A stretch of 64,000 nt of DNA from Patescibacteria group bacterium (GCA_018817125.1 JAHIUN010000004.1:1-64000), one strand, 5' to 3'. Numbered from the stretch's first letter, positions 41,174 through 50,007 are shown. Numbers and translations are program-made. The notes: generated by a model not told the origin, from the letters alone.

Positions 41174-43348
41174 ATGGATATCAAAAAAGGACCACCGGCT
41201 GAAAACCCTAAACCGACTTTTATATACCAGATGACGGAATCTCCTCAGGCAACGATGGCTCAAACCATCCCGCCTCTATCGGGAATTCCCGATTCTCTGA
41301 GGGGAAAAAGGATGGAGGAAGAATCTAAAAGTGTGGTCTTTGATGAAAAAACAAAGCAGGAAATGGCTCCTAAAAAAATGGGCTTCTGGAAAAAGCTCAA
41401 ATACACGCTTTTCCCTCCTAAAAAATCAAAAACCAATGGACCAGAAAGGGTGGAAGATGGACAGATAATGCCTGAAGAAAAAAAACTGGATCCTAAAAGT
41501 GAAGTTGAACAGATCCGAAAAGCGGAAAAGATCTATCGCGAAGGATTGGCTACTATTAAAGATATGATTGCTCCCTCTTCTATGGAGTTCATGTACGATA
41601 AATTCAAGCTGAACGGAGTGTATGGCAAAAGCTTCTTTGTATATGCCTACCCTCGCTATATCGAAGCTAACTGGCTGTCACCCGTAATCAATTTTGATGT
41701 GACAATGGATATTTCGATGTTTATCTATCCAACCAGCAGTGCTGCCATTATGAAATTCCTGAAAAAGAAGGTGGCGCAGATTCAATCCACCATACGAATT
41801 GAAAAAGAAAAAGGTATGGTCGGTGATCCGGCTCTGGAAACCGCTCTGCAGGACGCTGAGGAATTGCGCCGGAATATCCAGCGCGGGCAAGAAAAATTCT
41901 TCCAATATGCTCTTTACTTTACTATCTATGCGGACGATGAAGAAAAGTTGCAAAAGATTCAGACCCGTCTGGAAAGTGCATTAGGAGGTAAACTCATTTT
42001 AACAAAATCTTCGGACCTTCAGGTGGAACATGGATTCAATTCCAGCATCCCGTTAGCTATGGACGAACTCGAGGTAACACGGAACATGAACACAGATCCT
42101 CTGTCGACAACCTTTCCTTTCACCTCTTCCGACTTAACCTCTAATCAGGGCATCCTTTATGGTATCAACCGCCACAATGACAGTCTGATTATCTTTGACC
42201 GATTCGCCCTGGAAAATGCCAATTCAGTAGTGTTCGCTACTTCTGGTGCTGGTAAATCATACGCGGTAAAACTTGAAGTACTCCGTTCCATGATGATGGG
42301 GACTGATGTAATCGTCATTGACCCGGAAAATGAATATGAAGCTTTGGCGAATATGGTAGGAGGAACGTATTTAAAAGTTTCTCTGAATTCTGACCGCCGT
42401 ATCAATCCATTTGACCTCCCTGTGCCTCTAAAAAACGAAGAGACCAAACCAGGCGATCTGCTCCGGTCAAATATCATTACCCTGCACGGGCTTTTGAATC
42501 TGATGCTTGGCAAACTGACACCCGAAGAAGAAGGGTTGATGGATAAAGCACTGATCGATACTTACGCTCTAAAAGGTATTACCATGGAAACGGCAGACTC
42601 TTCCCAAATGGAACCGCCGACGATGGAAGATCTGTATGATGTTTTAAGCAGTATGAAAGGGGGCGAAAATCTGGCCCAGCGTCTGCAAAAATACACCGTT
42701 GGTACCTTCGCGGGCATCTTTAACAAACCCACCAATGTGGATTTAAGTTCAGGCATGCTCGTATTCTGCATCCGGGATCTGGAAGATTCCCTGCGACCGA
42801 TTGCCATGTATATCATCCTGAATTACATCTGGAACCGTGTGCGGTCGGAATTAAAAAAACGCCTGCTGATTATTGATGAGGCTTGGTCGCTCGTGCAGCA
42901 CGAAGACAGTGCACGCTTCCTGTATGGCCTGGTAAAACGTGCCCGCAAATACTACTTAGGCATCACCACCATCACGCAGGACGTGACCGACTTCGTCAAT
43001 TCCGATTACGGACGTCCGATCATCACCAACTCTTCCATGCAGCTTCTTTTGAAGCAAGCTCCCAGCTCAGTAGAAGGACTCACTAAGATATTCAATCTGA
43101 CTGAAGGAGAAAAATATCTGCTCTTAAATTCAACGGTCGGACAAGGTTTGTTCTTCGCAGGACTCAAACATGTGGCCATCCAGATCATTGCGAGTTACGC
43201 GGAAGACAAAGTGATCACCACTAAACCGGATGAAATCCTTCAGCAAAGAGAAGATGTCGCACATCGTGCCGCCCCGGGAGAACCGATGCAAACCCCCAAA
43301 GAACCAACTGAAGAGGTAGGAATACCACCCGTAGAACCACCGCTTTAA
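41174..43348 (+). CDS. VirB4/TraC-like secretion ATPase
   Basis: A 724-residue ATPase of type IV secretion/conjugation. It has a charged N-terminus (1-120), a VirB4 N-terminal domain (130-330), Walker A ATSGAGKSYAVK near 357, VIDPENEYEALA, Walker B RLLIIDEAWSLVQ near 563, and the TraC-type ITTITQDVTDF motif. No VirB3, VirB6 or VirB8 gene is adjacent. A VirD4-like ATPase lies at 60304. DNA transfer, uptake or secretion is inferred. Confidence 0.88.
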   Translation: MDIKKGPPAENPKPTFIYQMTESPQATMAQTIPPLSGIPDSLRGKRMEEESKSVVFDEKTKQEMAPKKMGFWKKLKYTLFPPKKSKTNGPERVEDGQIMPEEKKLDPKSEVEQIRKAEKIYREGLATIKDMIAPSSMEFMYDKFKLNGVYGKSFFVYAYPRYIEANWLSPVINFDVTMDISMFIYPTSSAAIMKFLKKKVAQIQSTIRIEKEKGMVGDPALETALQDAEELRRNIQRGQEKFFQYALYFTIYADDEEKLQKIQTRLESALGGKLILTKSSDLQVEHGFNSSIPLAMDELEVTRNMNTDPLSTTFPFTSSDLTSNQGILYGINRHNDSLIIFDRFALENANSVVFATSGAGKSYAVKLEVLRSMMMGTDVIVIDPENEYEALANMVGGTYLKVSLNSDRRINPFDLPVPLKNEETKPGDLLRSNIITLHGLLNLMLGKLTPEEEGLMDKALIDTYALKGITMETADSSQMEPPTMEDLYDVLSSMKGGENLAQRLQKYTVGTFAGIFNKPTNVDLSSGMLVFCIRDLEDSLRPIAMYIILNYIWNRVRSELKKRLLIIDEAWSLVQHEDSARFLYGLVKRARKYYLGITTITQDVTDFVNSDYGRPIITNSSMQLLLKQAPSSVEGLTKIFNLTEGEKYLLLNSTVGQGLFFAGLKHVAIQIIASYAEDKVITTKPDEILQQREDVAHRAAPGEPMQTPKEPTEEVGIPPVEPPL

Positions 43349-43350
43349 AA

Positions 43351-43491
43351 CTAATTGAGGGACGATCACTTGATCACTGGAACACCGTTCATTTGCTCAT
43401 AGGTGATCCAGTGAAAAGTGAAAAAGTGATCCAGTGAATACAAGACCGCCCATTAGACCTTTTTCGCCGTAGGCGAAAGACCCCCGATTAG
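43351..43491. mobile_element. 141-bp MITE-like element, copy 2
   Basis: Starts CTAATTG (43351-43357), ends CGATTAG (43485-43491; 6 of 7 inverse match). It contains TTGATCACTGG, GTGATCCAGTGAAAAGTG, GTGATCCAGTGAATACAAG and a TTCGCCGTAGGCGAA hairpin, matching copy 1 (32992-33133) part for part. It fills the spacer between the VirB4-like gene and the convergent 43495 gene. Confidence 0.65.
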
Positions 43492-43494
43492 TAA

Positions 43495-43929
43495 TCATTC
43501 TTCAAAATCCGGAATCACAAGGATGGGTACATCCCCCAATTCAAAAACATCGCGGATCTCCTCTCCCAAAGCCACTGTATCAATATCACCACGGTCATAG
43601 TCCCCATACACCGTACTTTTTCCGTATAACCGGCACTCCGCATAATCGTCCACCCATTCAAATTCAATCTTTCCCCCTCCAATAATCACCTCTTTCACAT
43701 CCATGCTTTTGGCGTCTTTCACACCCAACTCACGAACCAGATCGTCATGGAAAAAAGACACCTTATCCCATTCCTTTTTAGGAAAAAATTTAGCAAAAAG
43801 CTGACCTTCATCGGACAGTACGAACTTTCCTTTATAAGTCTTAATAATCTTATAATCATCCAAATGCTCCCCCCACAACTTAACACGGGGCTGATCTTCG
43901 ATCACGGCGATATCGGTATCGGCGGACAT
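43495..43929 (-). CDS. Hypothetical acidic protein
   Basis: A 144-residue acidic soluble protein with strand-rich pattern (IKTYKGKFVLSDEGQLFAKF, DVKEVIIGGGKIEFEWVDD) and an acidic end. No family is recognised. It runs toward the MITE-like copy 2 and may be co-transcribed after the repeat protein at 43966 (36-bp gap). Confidence 0.55.
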   Translation of the reverse strand: MSADTDIAVIEDQPRVKLWGEHLDDYKIIKTYKGKFVLSDEGQLFAKFFPKKEWDKVSFFHDDLVRELGVKDAKSMDVKEVIIGGGKIEFEWVDDYAECRLYGKSTVYGDYDRGDIDTVALGEEIRDVFELGDVPILVIPDFEE

Positions 43930-43965
43930 ATTTTGTTACTTATTTAAAATCTAAAAAATACCCTA

Positions 43966-45177
43966 CTAAAAAAAATGGGCAATAAAGTTAGGACTTGCAT
44001 TCTTTACTAATGGATTTTTTTCCAGTTCACAGACAGCTGTTGGCAGATCTTTTACATTTATCAAAATAAAACCGTTGATGGATCTGAACGGCTCTTTTAT
44101 TTCGAAAAAAAGTTGATCGATCACAGCCTTTTGATCCGCCGTTCTTGTATTAGATACAAAAGATACCAAAAGCTCACCCGGAACATATTCTGCATTTTTA
44201 TACTCTTCATTCCTTTCTTCGAGACATTTTTCATATCGAATATCAGCTTCATTTTTACTTGATTCATATAGCTCAACGGCTTTAGTGGTCAAATTGTCAA
44301 TCATGCCACCAACCATCCAATTCCGGCCTAAAGCCACGAGTTGCAATGCTTCAGTTGGGTTATCAATGAATCGGACAGAAAGCGGATCAATTGATACAAT
44401 ATGCAGTAATTCTTCTTCTGTCGGATTAGCTAAGGTTTGAATATAATTCTGATCAACCAATATTTGTTCTACAAATTCTTTCTCAATAATTATCGCTTCG
44501 CTTGGATTTTCAATAGCTTCAAAAGCCTCTAAATCACTGTCAATAGCCGCAAACATCACTGCTTCGTTCGGTTCACGGATCTTACCCAATACCTTGCCTT
44601 CATTTTTTACCGCTTCAATTAATACTTCTTCCGGAGGTTTGCCATATATGTATCTGACAGAGCTCGGTTTTTGCCTGACAGCAGCTAACATTACTTCTAA
44701 ATTTGGTTGATAATCAAGCCATTGGATAGCATTGCCATCAATAGAAACAGCTTTTAACATCATTTCTTCTGTAGGATCCTTGATGTGCTCAAGAACATGA
44801 GGATTAAGACTAATAGCTCTTAATTTTTGTTCTTCAGTTGGATTTTTTATATAAGTAAAAGCTTTCGTATAGATATTGCCGGTTTTGCTGAACGGATCAT
44901 TTCTCCTGACATAAGAATCCGGATGCCGCCTAAGAATTTCAAAAACATGCTCATCAGTCGGATTTTCAATTAAATTAATCCTTCCTTGGCTTCCAATAAC
45001 ATCCCGCTCCACTTTTGAAAGAATCGGATCATGTGATTCCAATACATCGTTGACATATTCAATCACAAAATTATCTTTTGGTGTTCTGTTTTTTACTTTA
45101 TTGGTCACCAAATAAGCCGATACTGAAACAAGCAGTAAGACCAAAATGATGATTGTCAGGTATTTTTTTGTAGACAT
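43966..45177 (-). CDS. Exported repeat protein with a C-terminal protease-propeptide-like domain
   Basis: A 403-residue protein with an N-terminal membrane anchor (YLTIIILVLLLVSVSAYLV, 6-24). Residues about 70-290 are eight or nine copies of a repeat of about 24 residues of the form I-x-NPTEExxLxAVxxDP, close to DUF4116-type repeats. The C-terminal 75 residues (YVPGELLVSFVSNTRTADQK ... NPLVKNASPNFIAHF) resemble the N-terminal propeptide/inhibitor I9 domain of subtilases, but no protease domain follows. A secreted inhibitor or adaptor is a reasonable inference. Confidence 0.65.
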   Translation of the reverse strand: MSTKKYLTIIILVLLLVSVSAYLVTNKVKNRTPKDNFVIEYVNDVLESHDPILSKVERDVIGSQGRINLIENPTDEHVFEILRRHPDSYVRRNDPFSKTGNIYTKAFTYIKNPTEEQKLRAISLNPHVLEHIKDPTEEMMLKAVSIDGNAIQWLDYQPNLEVMLAAVRQKPSSVRYIYGKPPEEVLIEAVKNEGKVLGKIREPNEAVMFAAIDSDLEAFEAIENPSEAIIIEKEFVEQILVDQNYIQTLANPTEEELLHIVSIDPLSVRFIDNPTEALQLVALGRNWMVGGMIDNLTTKAVELYESSKNEADIRYEKCLEERNEEYKNAEYVPGELLVSFVSNTRTADQKAVIDQLFFEIKEPFRSINGFILINVKDLPTAVCELEKNPLVKNASPNFIAHFF

Positions 45178-45244
45178 TCTAATCAGTTTTTATTTCGGAT
45201 GAATTATAGCATATTAAAAGCCACGATTAACCAAGCAATCGTGA

Positions 45245-45264
45245 TGGTAGTGCCACGGGGAATC
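45245..45264. repeat. Displaced copy of the tRNA-Glu 3' end
   Basis: 20 bp with one mismatch to 45437-45456, the antisense of the tRNA-Glu 3' end including its CCA, discriminator, 3' acceptor strand and part of the T-arm. The 172 bp between the copies hold a CTTCGCTAAAGC-type hairpin remnant, TTGCCTTCGGCAA and other short palindromes but no gene. It looks like an attachment-site pair or insertion scar. Confidence 0.75.
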
Positions 45265-45436
45265 CTCTCGCTTCGCCCACCTTCGCTAAAGCTACAATGG
45301 ACTTGCTGCGAGTACTCAAATAGTCGCTTACGGCCTATCGGCCTACGCTTCTTTTTCGTATCGAATACTGGGTTCGTTTCCGCTTTGATTCTCAAAGCTA
45401 AAATACCCCTTGCCTTCGGCAACAACTATTTTACCT

Positions 45437-45511
45437 TGGTAGCGCCACGGGGAATCGAACCCCGGTTACCGGAATGAGAATCCGGCGTCCTAACCGCTAG
45501 ACGATGGCGCC
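45437..45511 (-). tRNA. trnE: tRNA-Glu (CTC anticodon)
   Basis: Cloverleaf on the minus strand, GGCGCCA acceptor with TGGCGCT partner, anticodon stem CCGGA/TCCGG with loop TTCTCAT (anticodon CTC), GGTTCGATTCC T-arm, discriminator A and encoded CCA (45437-45439). Confidence 0.93.
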
Positions 45512-45620
45512 TTATGAAGATTTTGCTTCATCATTTTTATCGAAAAACCTTTTTTTGTAAAGCATTAAAACAAACTTGCCAGAATCTCTGTTTTTCTGAT
45601 ACTCTTTTTTGGCAAAAGGG

Positions 45621-45697
45621 GGGCGCTTAGCTCAGTTGGTTAGAGCGTCTGGTTTACACCCAGAAGGTCATAGGTTCGATTCCTATAGCGCCCACCA
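45621..45697 (+). tRNA. trnV: tRNA-Val (TAC anticodon)
   Basis: Acceptor GGGCGCT / AGCGCCC, D-loop AGCTCAGTTGGTTAGAGC, anticodon stem TCTGG/CCAGA with loop TTTACAC (anticodon TAC), GGTTCGATTCC T-arm, discriminator A and encoded CCA at 45695-45697. The sodA stop codon is 1 bp away on the other strand. Confidence 0.95.
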
Positions 45698-45698
45698 C

Positions 45699-46304
45699 CT
45701 ATTTTTCAGCATACGCCTTTTCCGCGTATACCCAGTTCACCACATTCCACCAGGCCTCAATGAAATCAGGGCGGCGGTTTTGGTATTTCAGATAATAGGC
45801 GTGCTCCCACACATCAATACCGATAAGCGGAATCAATCCTTTAGTAACAGGGCTGTCCTGATTAGAGGTCTGAAGAATGGATAATCGACCTTCAGCGTCC
45901 TTTACCAGCCACACCCAACCGCTCCCGAAGACCGTTAAGGCGGCATTGGTAAATTCCTGTTTGAAAGAGTCAAAATCACCAAAAGTCTCATCGATAGCTT
46001 TAGCCAGCTCACCAGTAGGCTGACCTCCCCCGTCCGGGCTCATCATCTCGAAGAAAAGAGTATGGTGAAAATAGCCCCCTCCGTTATTCCGAACAGCTGT
46101 ACGAATATCCTCCGGAACCGAATCAAGATCGCTCAGAACCGCTTCAACAGGTTTGGCTAGAAGATCATCATGACTCTCAATTGCCGCCAGATATTTGGTG
46201 AGATACGCCTGATGATGTTTATCGTGATGGACTTTCATCGTGGCTTCATCCACATGAGGCTCCAGGGCATTATACGCGTAAGGTAAATCAGGTAACGTAT
46301 TCAT
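45699..46304 (-). CDS. sodA: Superoxide dismutase (Fe/Mn type)
   Basis: Dismutes superoxide. The 201-residue protein has metal ligands His near 26 ([10 protein letters not shown]), His near 75 ([11 protein letters not shown]), and Asp/His in DVWEHAYYL near 160, with GSGWVWLV before them. Metal preference (Fe or Mn) cannot be fixed. A much longer open frame to 46568 is antisense to the Nudix gene; start 46304 gives the usual [11 protein letters not shown]. Confidence 0.94.
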   Translation of the reverse strand: MNTLPDLPYAYNALEPHVDEATMKVHHDKHHQAYLTKYLAAIESHDDLLAKPVEAVLSDLDSVPEDIRTAVRNNGGGYFHHTLFFEMMSPDGGGQPTGELAKAIDETFGDFDSFKQEFTNAALTVFGSGWVWLVKDAEGRLSILQTSNQDSPVTKGLIPLIGIDVWEHAYYLKYQNRRPDFIEAWWNVVNWVYAEKAYAEK

Positions 46305-46386
46305 AGCTATCGGGTTAAAAACTAAAAATTCATTTCGAAACCAAATGGTTTGCGGTACATTAAAAATACCATAAACCTTTTTTAAA

Positions 46387-46809
46387 ATGAATGAATTACC
46401 CAAGCGTCCAATGGTGGGTGCCGCCAATATTATTCTGAACGAAAAAGGGGAAATCCTCCTGATGAAACGTGCAAAAGAATCAAAAACCTTTCCGGATATG
46501 TGGGGGTTAGTAGGAGGGGTTATTGACTGGGGTGAAACCCCTGCTGAAGCAGCTAAGCGCGAAGCCATGGAAGAGATCGGTGTAGAGGTGGAAGTGCTCC
46601 AATTTGTAGGACGATATTACCTGACCGACACTAAATCAAAGGGAAAGGTCATCGGACTGCCTCATTACGCCCGTATCGTCTCCGGAACACCCCACGCCGC
46701 CCAACCTGAGGAAACACAGGAGGTTAAATGGTTTTTACCGGAGGAAGTGCGAAATATGGAATTAGCCTATAAACACAAACAGATATTGGAAGATGAAGGA
46801 CTTATCTGA
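46387..46809 (+). CDS. Nudix hydrolase
   Basis: A 140-residue protein with a complete Nudix box at 44-66 (Gly44, Glu50, Arg58-Glu59, Glu62-Glu63, Gly65), fold typical of ADP-ribose or (d)NTP pyrophosphohydrolases ([19 protein letters not shown]). It diverges from sodA, a pairing that fits an oxidative-damage clean-up role, but the substrate is not determined. Confidence 0.92.
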   Translation: MNELPKRPMVGAANIILNEKGEILLMKRAKESKTFPDMWGLVGGVIDWGETPAEAAKREAMEEIGVEVEVLQFVGRYYLTDTKSKGKVIGLPHYARIVSGTPHAAQPEETQEVKWFLPEEVRNMELAYKHKQILEDEGLI

Positions 46810-46851
46810 TAAAATAATAATAAGTTGTTAATCTTTAATTAATCAGCAAAA

Positions 46852-47136
46852 ATGGAACACAGAATAAAAGCGCTGGCCGACGCCATCACCAATGCGCAAA
46901 CCAAATATCTGGTGCTGGGCCATGTGAAGGAATTACATTTTGAAAACAATCACTTAACAATCCTGGTCGACAATGCCGGCCCTTTGCATGAACTGGAGGA
47001 AAAGGAAATCGACCATCACCTCCAGCAGGGAATGGAAGAAGTGTACGGAGGGGATATCACCTACGAACTAAAACTCTTCAAAGGACATCATCCTCATGAC
47101 CGGGAGAATGAAGTCCCACATGAAATAAACCAATAG
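46852..47136 (+). CDS. Hypothetical protein
   Basis: A 94-residue protein with a helix-strand-strand-helix pattern (HRIKALADAITNAQT, HLTILVDNAG, EKEIDHHLQQGMEEVYGG, ITYELKLFKG) and a His-rich tail. The layout is faintly like the C-terminal domain of DUF721/DciA-type proteins, which is only a guess. It follows the Nudix gene by 42 bp and may share its mRNA. It is followed directly by the inverted repeat of the 47147-47649 unit. Confidence 0.55.
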   Translation: MEHRIKALADAITNAQTKYLVLGHVKELHFENNHLTILVDNAGPLHELEEKEIDHHLQQGMEEVYGGDITYELKLFKGHHPHDRENEVPHEINQ

Positions 47137-47146
47137 TGGGGCAATT

Positions 47147-47649
47147 GTGGAGCGATTGTGGGGCAATGGTGGTTTTTTTGTTGACTGAGTAAAAAGAGCT
47201 ATGCTAGTTTTCAAACTTGTTTTTTTGAATTTTAAATGATTATTTTGTAATTAAGAGATATGTACGTAAAAAATGTTAATGAGCTGAGAATTTATCAACT
47301 TGCCCTAGAGCTTGCCAAAGAAACAAGTAATCTTATTAAGCAAATCCCGCACTATTGGGACATTGAAGAATGTAGGCAGATATTAAGGTCGTCAAGCTCC
47401 TGCTCATCCAATATTGCAGAAGGCTTTAGTCAAAGATCTTATGTTAAAAAATTTATAAATTACTTAAATATAGCTATGGGGTCTAGCGATGAATCACAAG
47501 ATCATTTAACGAAACTGCGTAATAATAAACATATTACAAGTGAAATAGCTGAGGATTATATTTTTCGCTACAAAAGCTTGTCTGTAAAAACGTTAAATAT
47601 GATCAATCACCTAAAAAATAGATCCACTATCGCCCCACAATAGCTCCAC
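47147..47649. mobile_element. Four-helix-bundle gene between 21-bp inverted repeats
   Basis: 47147-47167 and 47629-47649 are inverted copies (19 of 21 match; words GTGGAGC and ATTGTGGGGC). The roughly 500-bp unit holds only the four-helix-bundle gene. The right repeat lies inside both that gene's last codons and the end of rnhB. No transposase is encoded. A short non-autonomous element is the inference. Confidence 0.55.
47260..47643 (+). CDS. Four-helix-bundle protein (S23/TIGR02436 family)
   Basis: A 127-residue second member of the family seen at 29106. The core is RQILRSSSSCSSNIAEGFS near 44-62, FINYLNIAMGSSDESQDHL near 68-86 and the final helix KSLSVKTLNMINHLKN. The last residues (RSTIAPQ) are read from the inverted repeat 47629-47649. 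Function is unknown; the family shares the Avd fold, but no reverse transcriptase or variable repeat is seen here. Confidence 0.82.
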   Translation: MYVKNVNELRIYQLALELAKETSNLIKQIPHYWDIEECRQILRSSSSCSSNIAEGFSQRSYVKKFINYLNIAMGSSDESQDHLTKLRNNKHITSEIAEDYIFRYKSLSVKTLNMINHLKNRSTIAPQ

Positions 47650-48256
47650 GCGAAGCGGCTCCACTATCGGTTTTAATCGGTGCAAAACTCATGCGATGGA
47701 TTAGACAGGGACCGTGTTTTTTAATGGCGTCCAAATGAATTTCTGTTCCATAACCCATGTGCCGGTCAAACCCGTATTGGGGGTATTTTTGATGGTATTT
47801 CTGCATCAAGTGATCCCGGCTGACCTTGGCCAGAATCGAAGCGGCAGCAATGCAAAAAACACTCCCATCCCCTCTGATGATTGCCTTTTGGGGAATATCC
47901 GTAATATTCAGAGGAACCGCATCAGAGAGGATAAAATCCGGCGCAGGATCAAGTTTTAAGACCGCCTGCCGCATAGCCAGTTTTGAAGCCGCTAAAATCC
48001 CCATTTCATCAATCTGTTTCCACCCCACCACACCCACCCCGTAAGACAAGGCGGTGTTTTTGATTTCGACGAATAACTGCTCTCGTTTAAGCTCAGTCAG
48101 TTTTTTGGAATCCTGAATGTCTTTATTCCGGTAGCTTTCAGGCAGAATCACCGCCGCGGCCACCACCGGCCCAGCCAATGGTCCGCGCCCGGCCTCATCA
48201 ACACCAGCGATCAGCGTAAATCCATGCTGACGTATTTGTTTTTCCTCTTGATACAT
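47627..48256 (-). CDS. rnhB: Ribonuclease HII
   Basis: Cuts RNA in RNA-DNA hybrids and removes ribonucleotides from DNA. The 209-residue protein has the catalytic Asp20-Glu21 in AGVDEAGRGPLAGP, the later Asp in ILSDAVPL, and the end HRMSFAPIK. Start 48256 was chosen because 30 more upstream codons are only the GGAGTTGTGGGAG repeat (HLPQLLHLLHLPQLL). The last 14 residues (SGAASRGAIVGR region) are encoded by the inverted repeat at 47629-47660, so the 3' end was probably changed by an insertion. The gene overlaps the four-helix-bundle gene by 17 bp, tail to tail. Confidence 0.93.
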   Translation of the reverse strand: MYQEEKQIRQHGFTLIAGVDEAGRGPLAGPVVAAAVILPESYRNKDIQDSKKLTELKREQLFVEIKNTALSYGVGVVGWKQIDEMGILAASKLAMRQAVLKLDPAPDFILSDAVPLNITDIPQKAIIRGDGSVFCIAAASILAKVSRDHLMQKYHQKYPQYGFDRHMGYGTEIHLDAIKKHGPCLIHRMSFAPIKTDSGAASRGAIVGR

Positions 48257-48264
48257 ATTTTGTA

Positions 48265-48362
48265 GGAGTTGTGGGAGATGTAGGAGATGTAGGAGTTGTG
48301 GGAGATGTGTGAAGTGCGAAATTTCCCCACAACTCTCACAACTCACATCAATCCCACAACTC
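48265..48362. repeat. GGAGTTGTGGGAG array before rnhB
   Basis: GGAGTTGTGGGAG at 48265-48277 and 48292-48304 faces TCCCACAACTC at 48352-48362 and CCCCACAACTCTCAC near 48325. Same family as 19930-20004. Confidence 0.7.
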
Positions 48363-48366
48363 TTGA

Positions 48367-49899
48367 TTATTTCTTACGAAGTAAACTCATCATCTCCGGC
48401 GTAATCGCCTTAGTTTTAAACATCAGCAGAAGATAAACGAACCCACCCACAGGAATAAGGATGGCCAACTGCCAGACAAACCATATATCAGCCATCCAGC
48501 CGTACCCCACCCACACTACCAATCCCATCGTCACGGCAGCAGTAAGCGTGCGGATAAAAGTGCGGACAGATAAATGGAAACCAAGGTATTTCTGAGCCAC
48601 CCAATAAGTAAAAATAAGAATAATCATCTCAGAAAATACGGAGGTCATCGCCGCCCCACGAAAACCCCAAACCGGAATCACCAGAATATTGCCGATAAGA
48701 TTAAAAAGAACCGCCCCAGCATTGATAAACATCAGTTTGACCTGCTGATTAAGAACAACGAGAGTAAAACCAAACAACGCGTTTACAAAGGAGAAAAGCA
48801 TAGCAAACATCAAAATCCGCACCGCCACATCCGACCCGAATTCAAACATACCTCCGCTTAAAAACTGCGGATCAGAAATAAAATGGATGATCGGGCGGGC
48901 TAAAATAAAACTGCCGATGAGGATCGGAAGACCTGTCGCCACCAGAAAATCAAAAGAATACTGCATTAAACTCCGGATTTTTTCGCTCTGCTCCTCTATG
49001 TAACGCGTCATGACAGGCAAAACCGAATTCATAAAATAAACAGGAATGATCACCAGCATCTCGAGCATGCGCATAGCCACCCCATATAAACCGATTTCCG
49101 TATCAGAGCAAAGGGTTTTTAAACATTCCGCCTCTCCTCCAATGGTTTGACTGTGAGGAAGAATAAAAGTCATCAGAATAACATCCAAGCGGAAATAAAT
49201 GGTATTTAAAATCAAAGCCACCCCGAATGGAAGGGCCGTAAAAAAGACCTTTTTCCAGTATAAAAAATCAAACTGATAAGTGACTTTACAGAACCGCCGG
49301 ACATAATAAGCAGTAACAAGGAACATCGCCAGATTTCCCAGAACACCTGCCCACAAAAGATGGTAAAAACCATTGATCAGATCGCCGGTGAAAGCAAAAT
49401 AAGCCACCCAGCCCATGTATAAAACCGAAACAATTTTCCCCAGTACTAAACTGATGGTGGCATAGTGCATCTTTAAATGAACCTGCAAAACACTGGAAAC
49501 CGTACCATTGAGCAATGTAAAAAAGGTAGCCAGCGTGGCGATCAAAACCCCCAAAGGAATCAAAGTATTGTCGTAACGGGGTACTAAAAAGACCGTCAGA
49601 ACTGCCAAAGCCATCGCCAGAATCGCCAGAAACGTGCGAAGCCCCATAACATTCCCCAGAATCACGGGAATCCTGGATTCATCGCGTGACATCTCTTTGA
49701 CCGTGATCGTATAAATGCCGAAATCCGCAATAATACCGAAAAAGGCTAAAAACTGATACACCGTGGTGTAATCCCCATAGCCGGATGTGCCCAAATAACC
49801 CGAAATAATCTTCAGTACCACAATAGAAAGCGCGGCCGTAATCAGCTTACCGAGGACCTGTACAAACGTGTTTTCAAGGATTTTCCGGGCAATCGACAT
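48367..49899 (-). CDS. Polysaccharide flippase (Wzx/MATE-like)
   Basis: A 510-residue membrane protein with about 14 hydrophobic segments of the polysaccharide-biosynthesis exporter type (LENTFVQVLGKLITAALSIV at the N-terminus; GYLGTSGYGDYTTVYQF near 35). It probably flips a lipid-linked glycan across the inner membrane. One large loop has several cysteines (GEAECLKTLCSDTEIG near 250). It stands before rnhB on the same strand. Confidence 0.85.
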   Translation of the reverse strand: MSIARKILENTFVQVLGKLITAALSIVVLKIISGYLGTSGYGDYTTVYQFLAFFGIIADFGIYTITVKEMSRDESRIPVILGNVMGLRTFLAILAMALAVLTVFLVPRYDNTLIPLGVLIATLATFFTLLNGTVSSVLQVHLKMHYATISLVLGKIVSVLYMGWVAYFAFTGDLINGFYHLLWAGVLGNLAMFLVTAYYVRRFCKVTYQFDFLYWKKVFFTALPFGVALILNTIYFRLDVILMTFILPHSQTIGGEAECLKTLCSDTEIGLYGVAMRMLEMLVIIPVYFMNSVLPVMTRYIEEQSEKIRSLMQYSFDFLVATGLPILIGSFILARPIIHFISDPQFLSGGMFEFGSDVAVRILMFAMLFSFVNALFGFTLVVLNQQVKLMFINAGAVLFNLIGNILVIPVWGFRGAAMTSVFSEMIILIFTYWVAQKYLGFHLSVRTFIRTLTAAVTMGLVVWVGYGWMADIWFVWQLAILIPVGGFVYLLLMFKTKAITPEMMSLLRKK

Positions 49900-50007
49900 G
49901 TCTTTTGATATTTAAGGAAAGGATATTGCATCACCATCTCCAGCATTCGATTAGGATTATACATAAATACCCTTATCCCGCCCACAAAAAGGAGGGGCTT
50001 TTTGTTA

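Noticed and set aside
43381-43396. Third SOS-like box (GGAACACCGTTCA)
   Set aside because: The half-sites are 3, not 4, bp apart, it lies in a MITE-like element and no promoter is near.
45199-45477. 92-codon open frame over the tRNA-Glu region
   Set aside because: It reads through the duplicated tRNA ends and antisense through the tRNA; the APRGIEPRLPE ending is a well-known tRNA artefact.
46305-46568. 88-residue N-terminal extension of superoxide dismutase
   Set aside because: It is antisense to the Nudix gene, and no SOD has such an extension; the start at 46304 fits the family.
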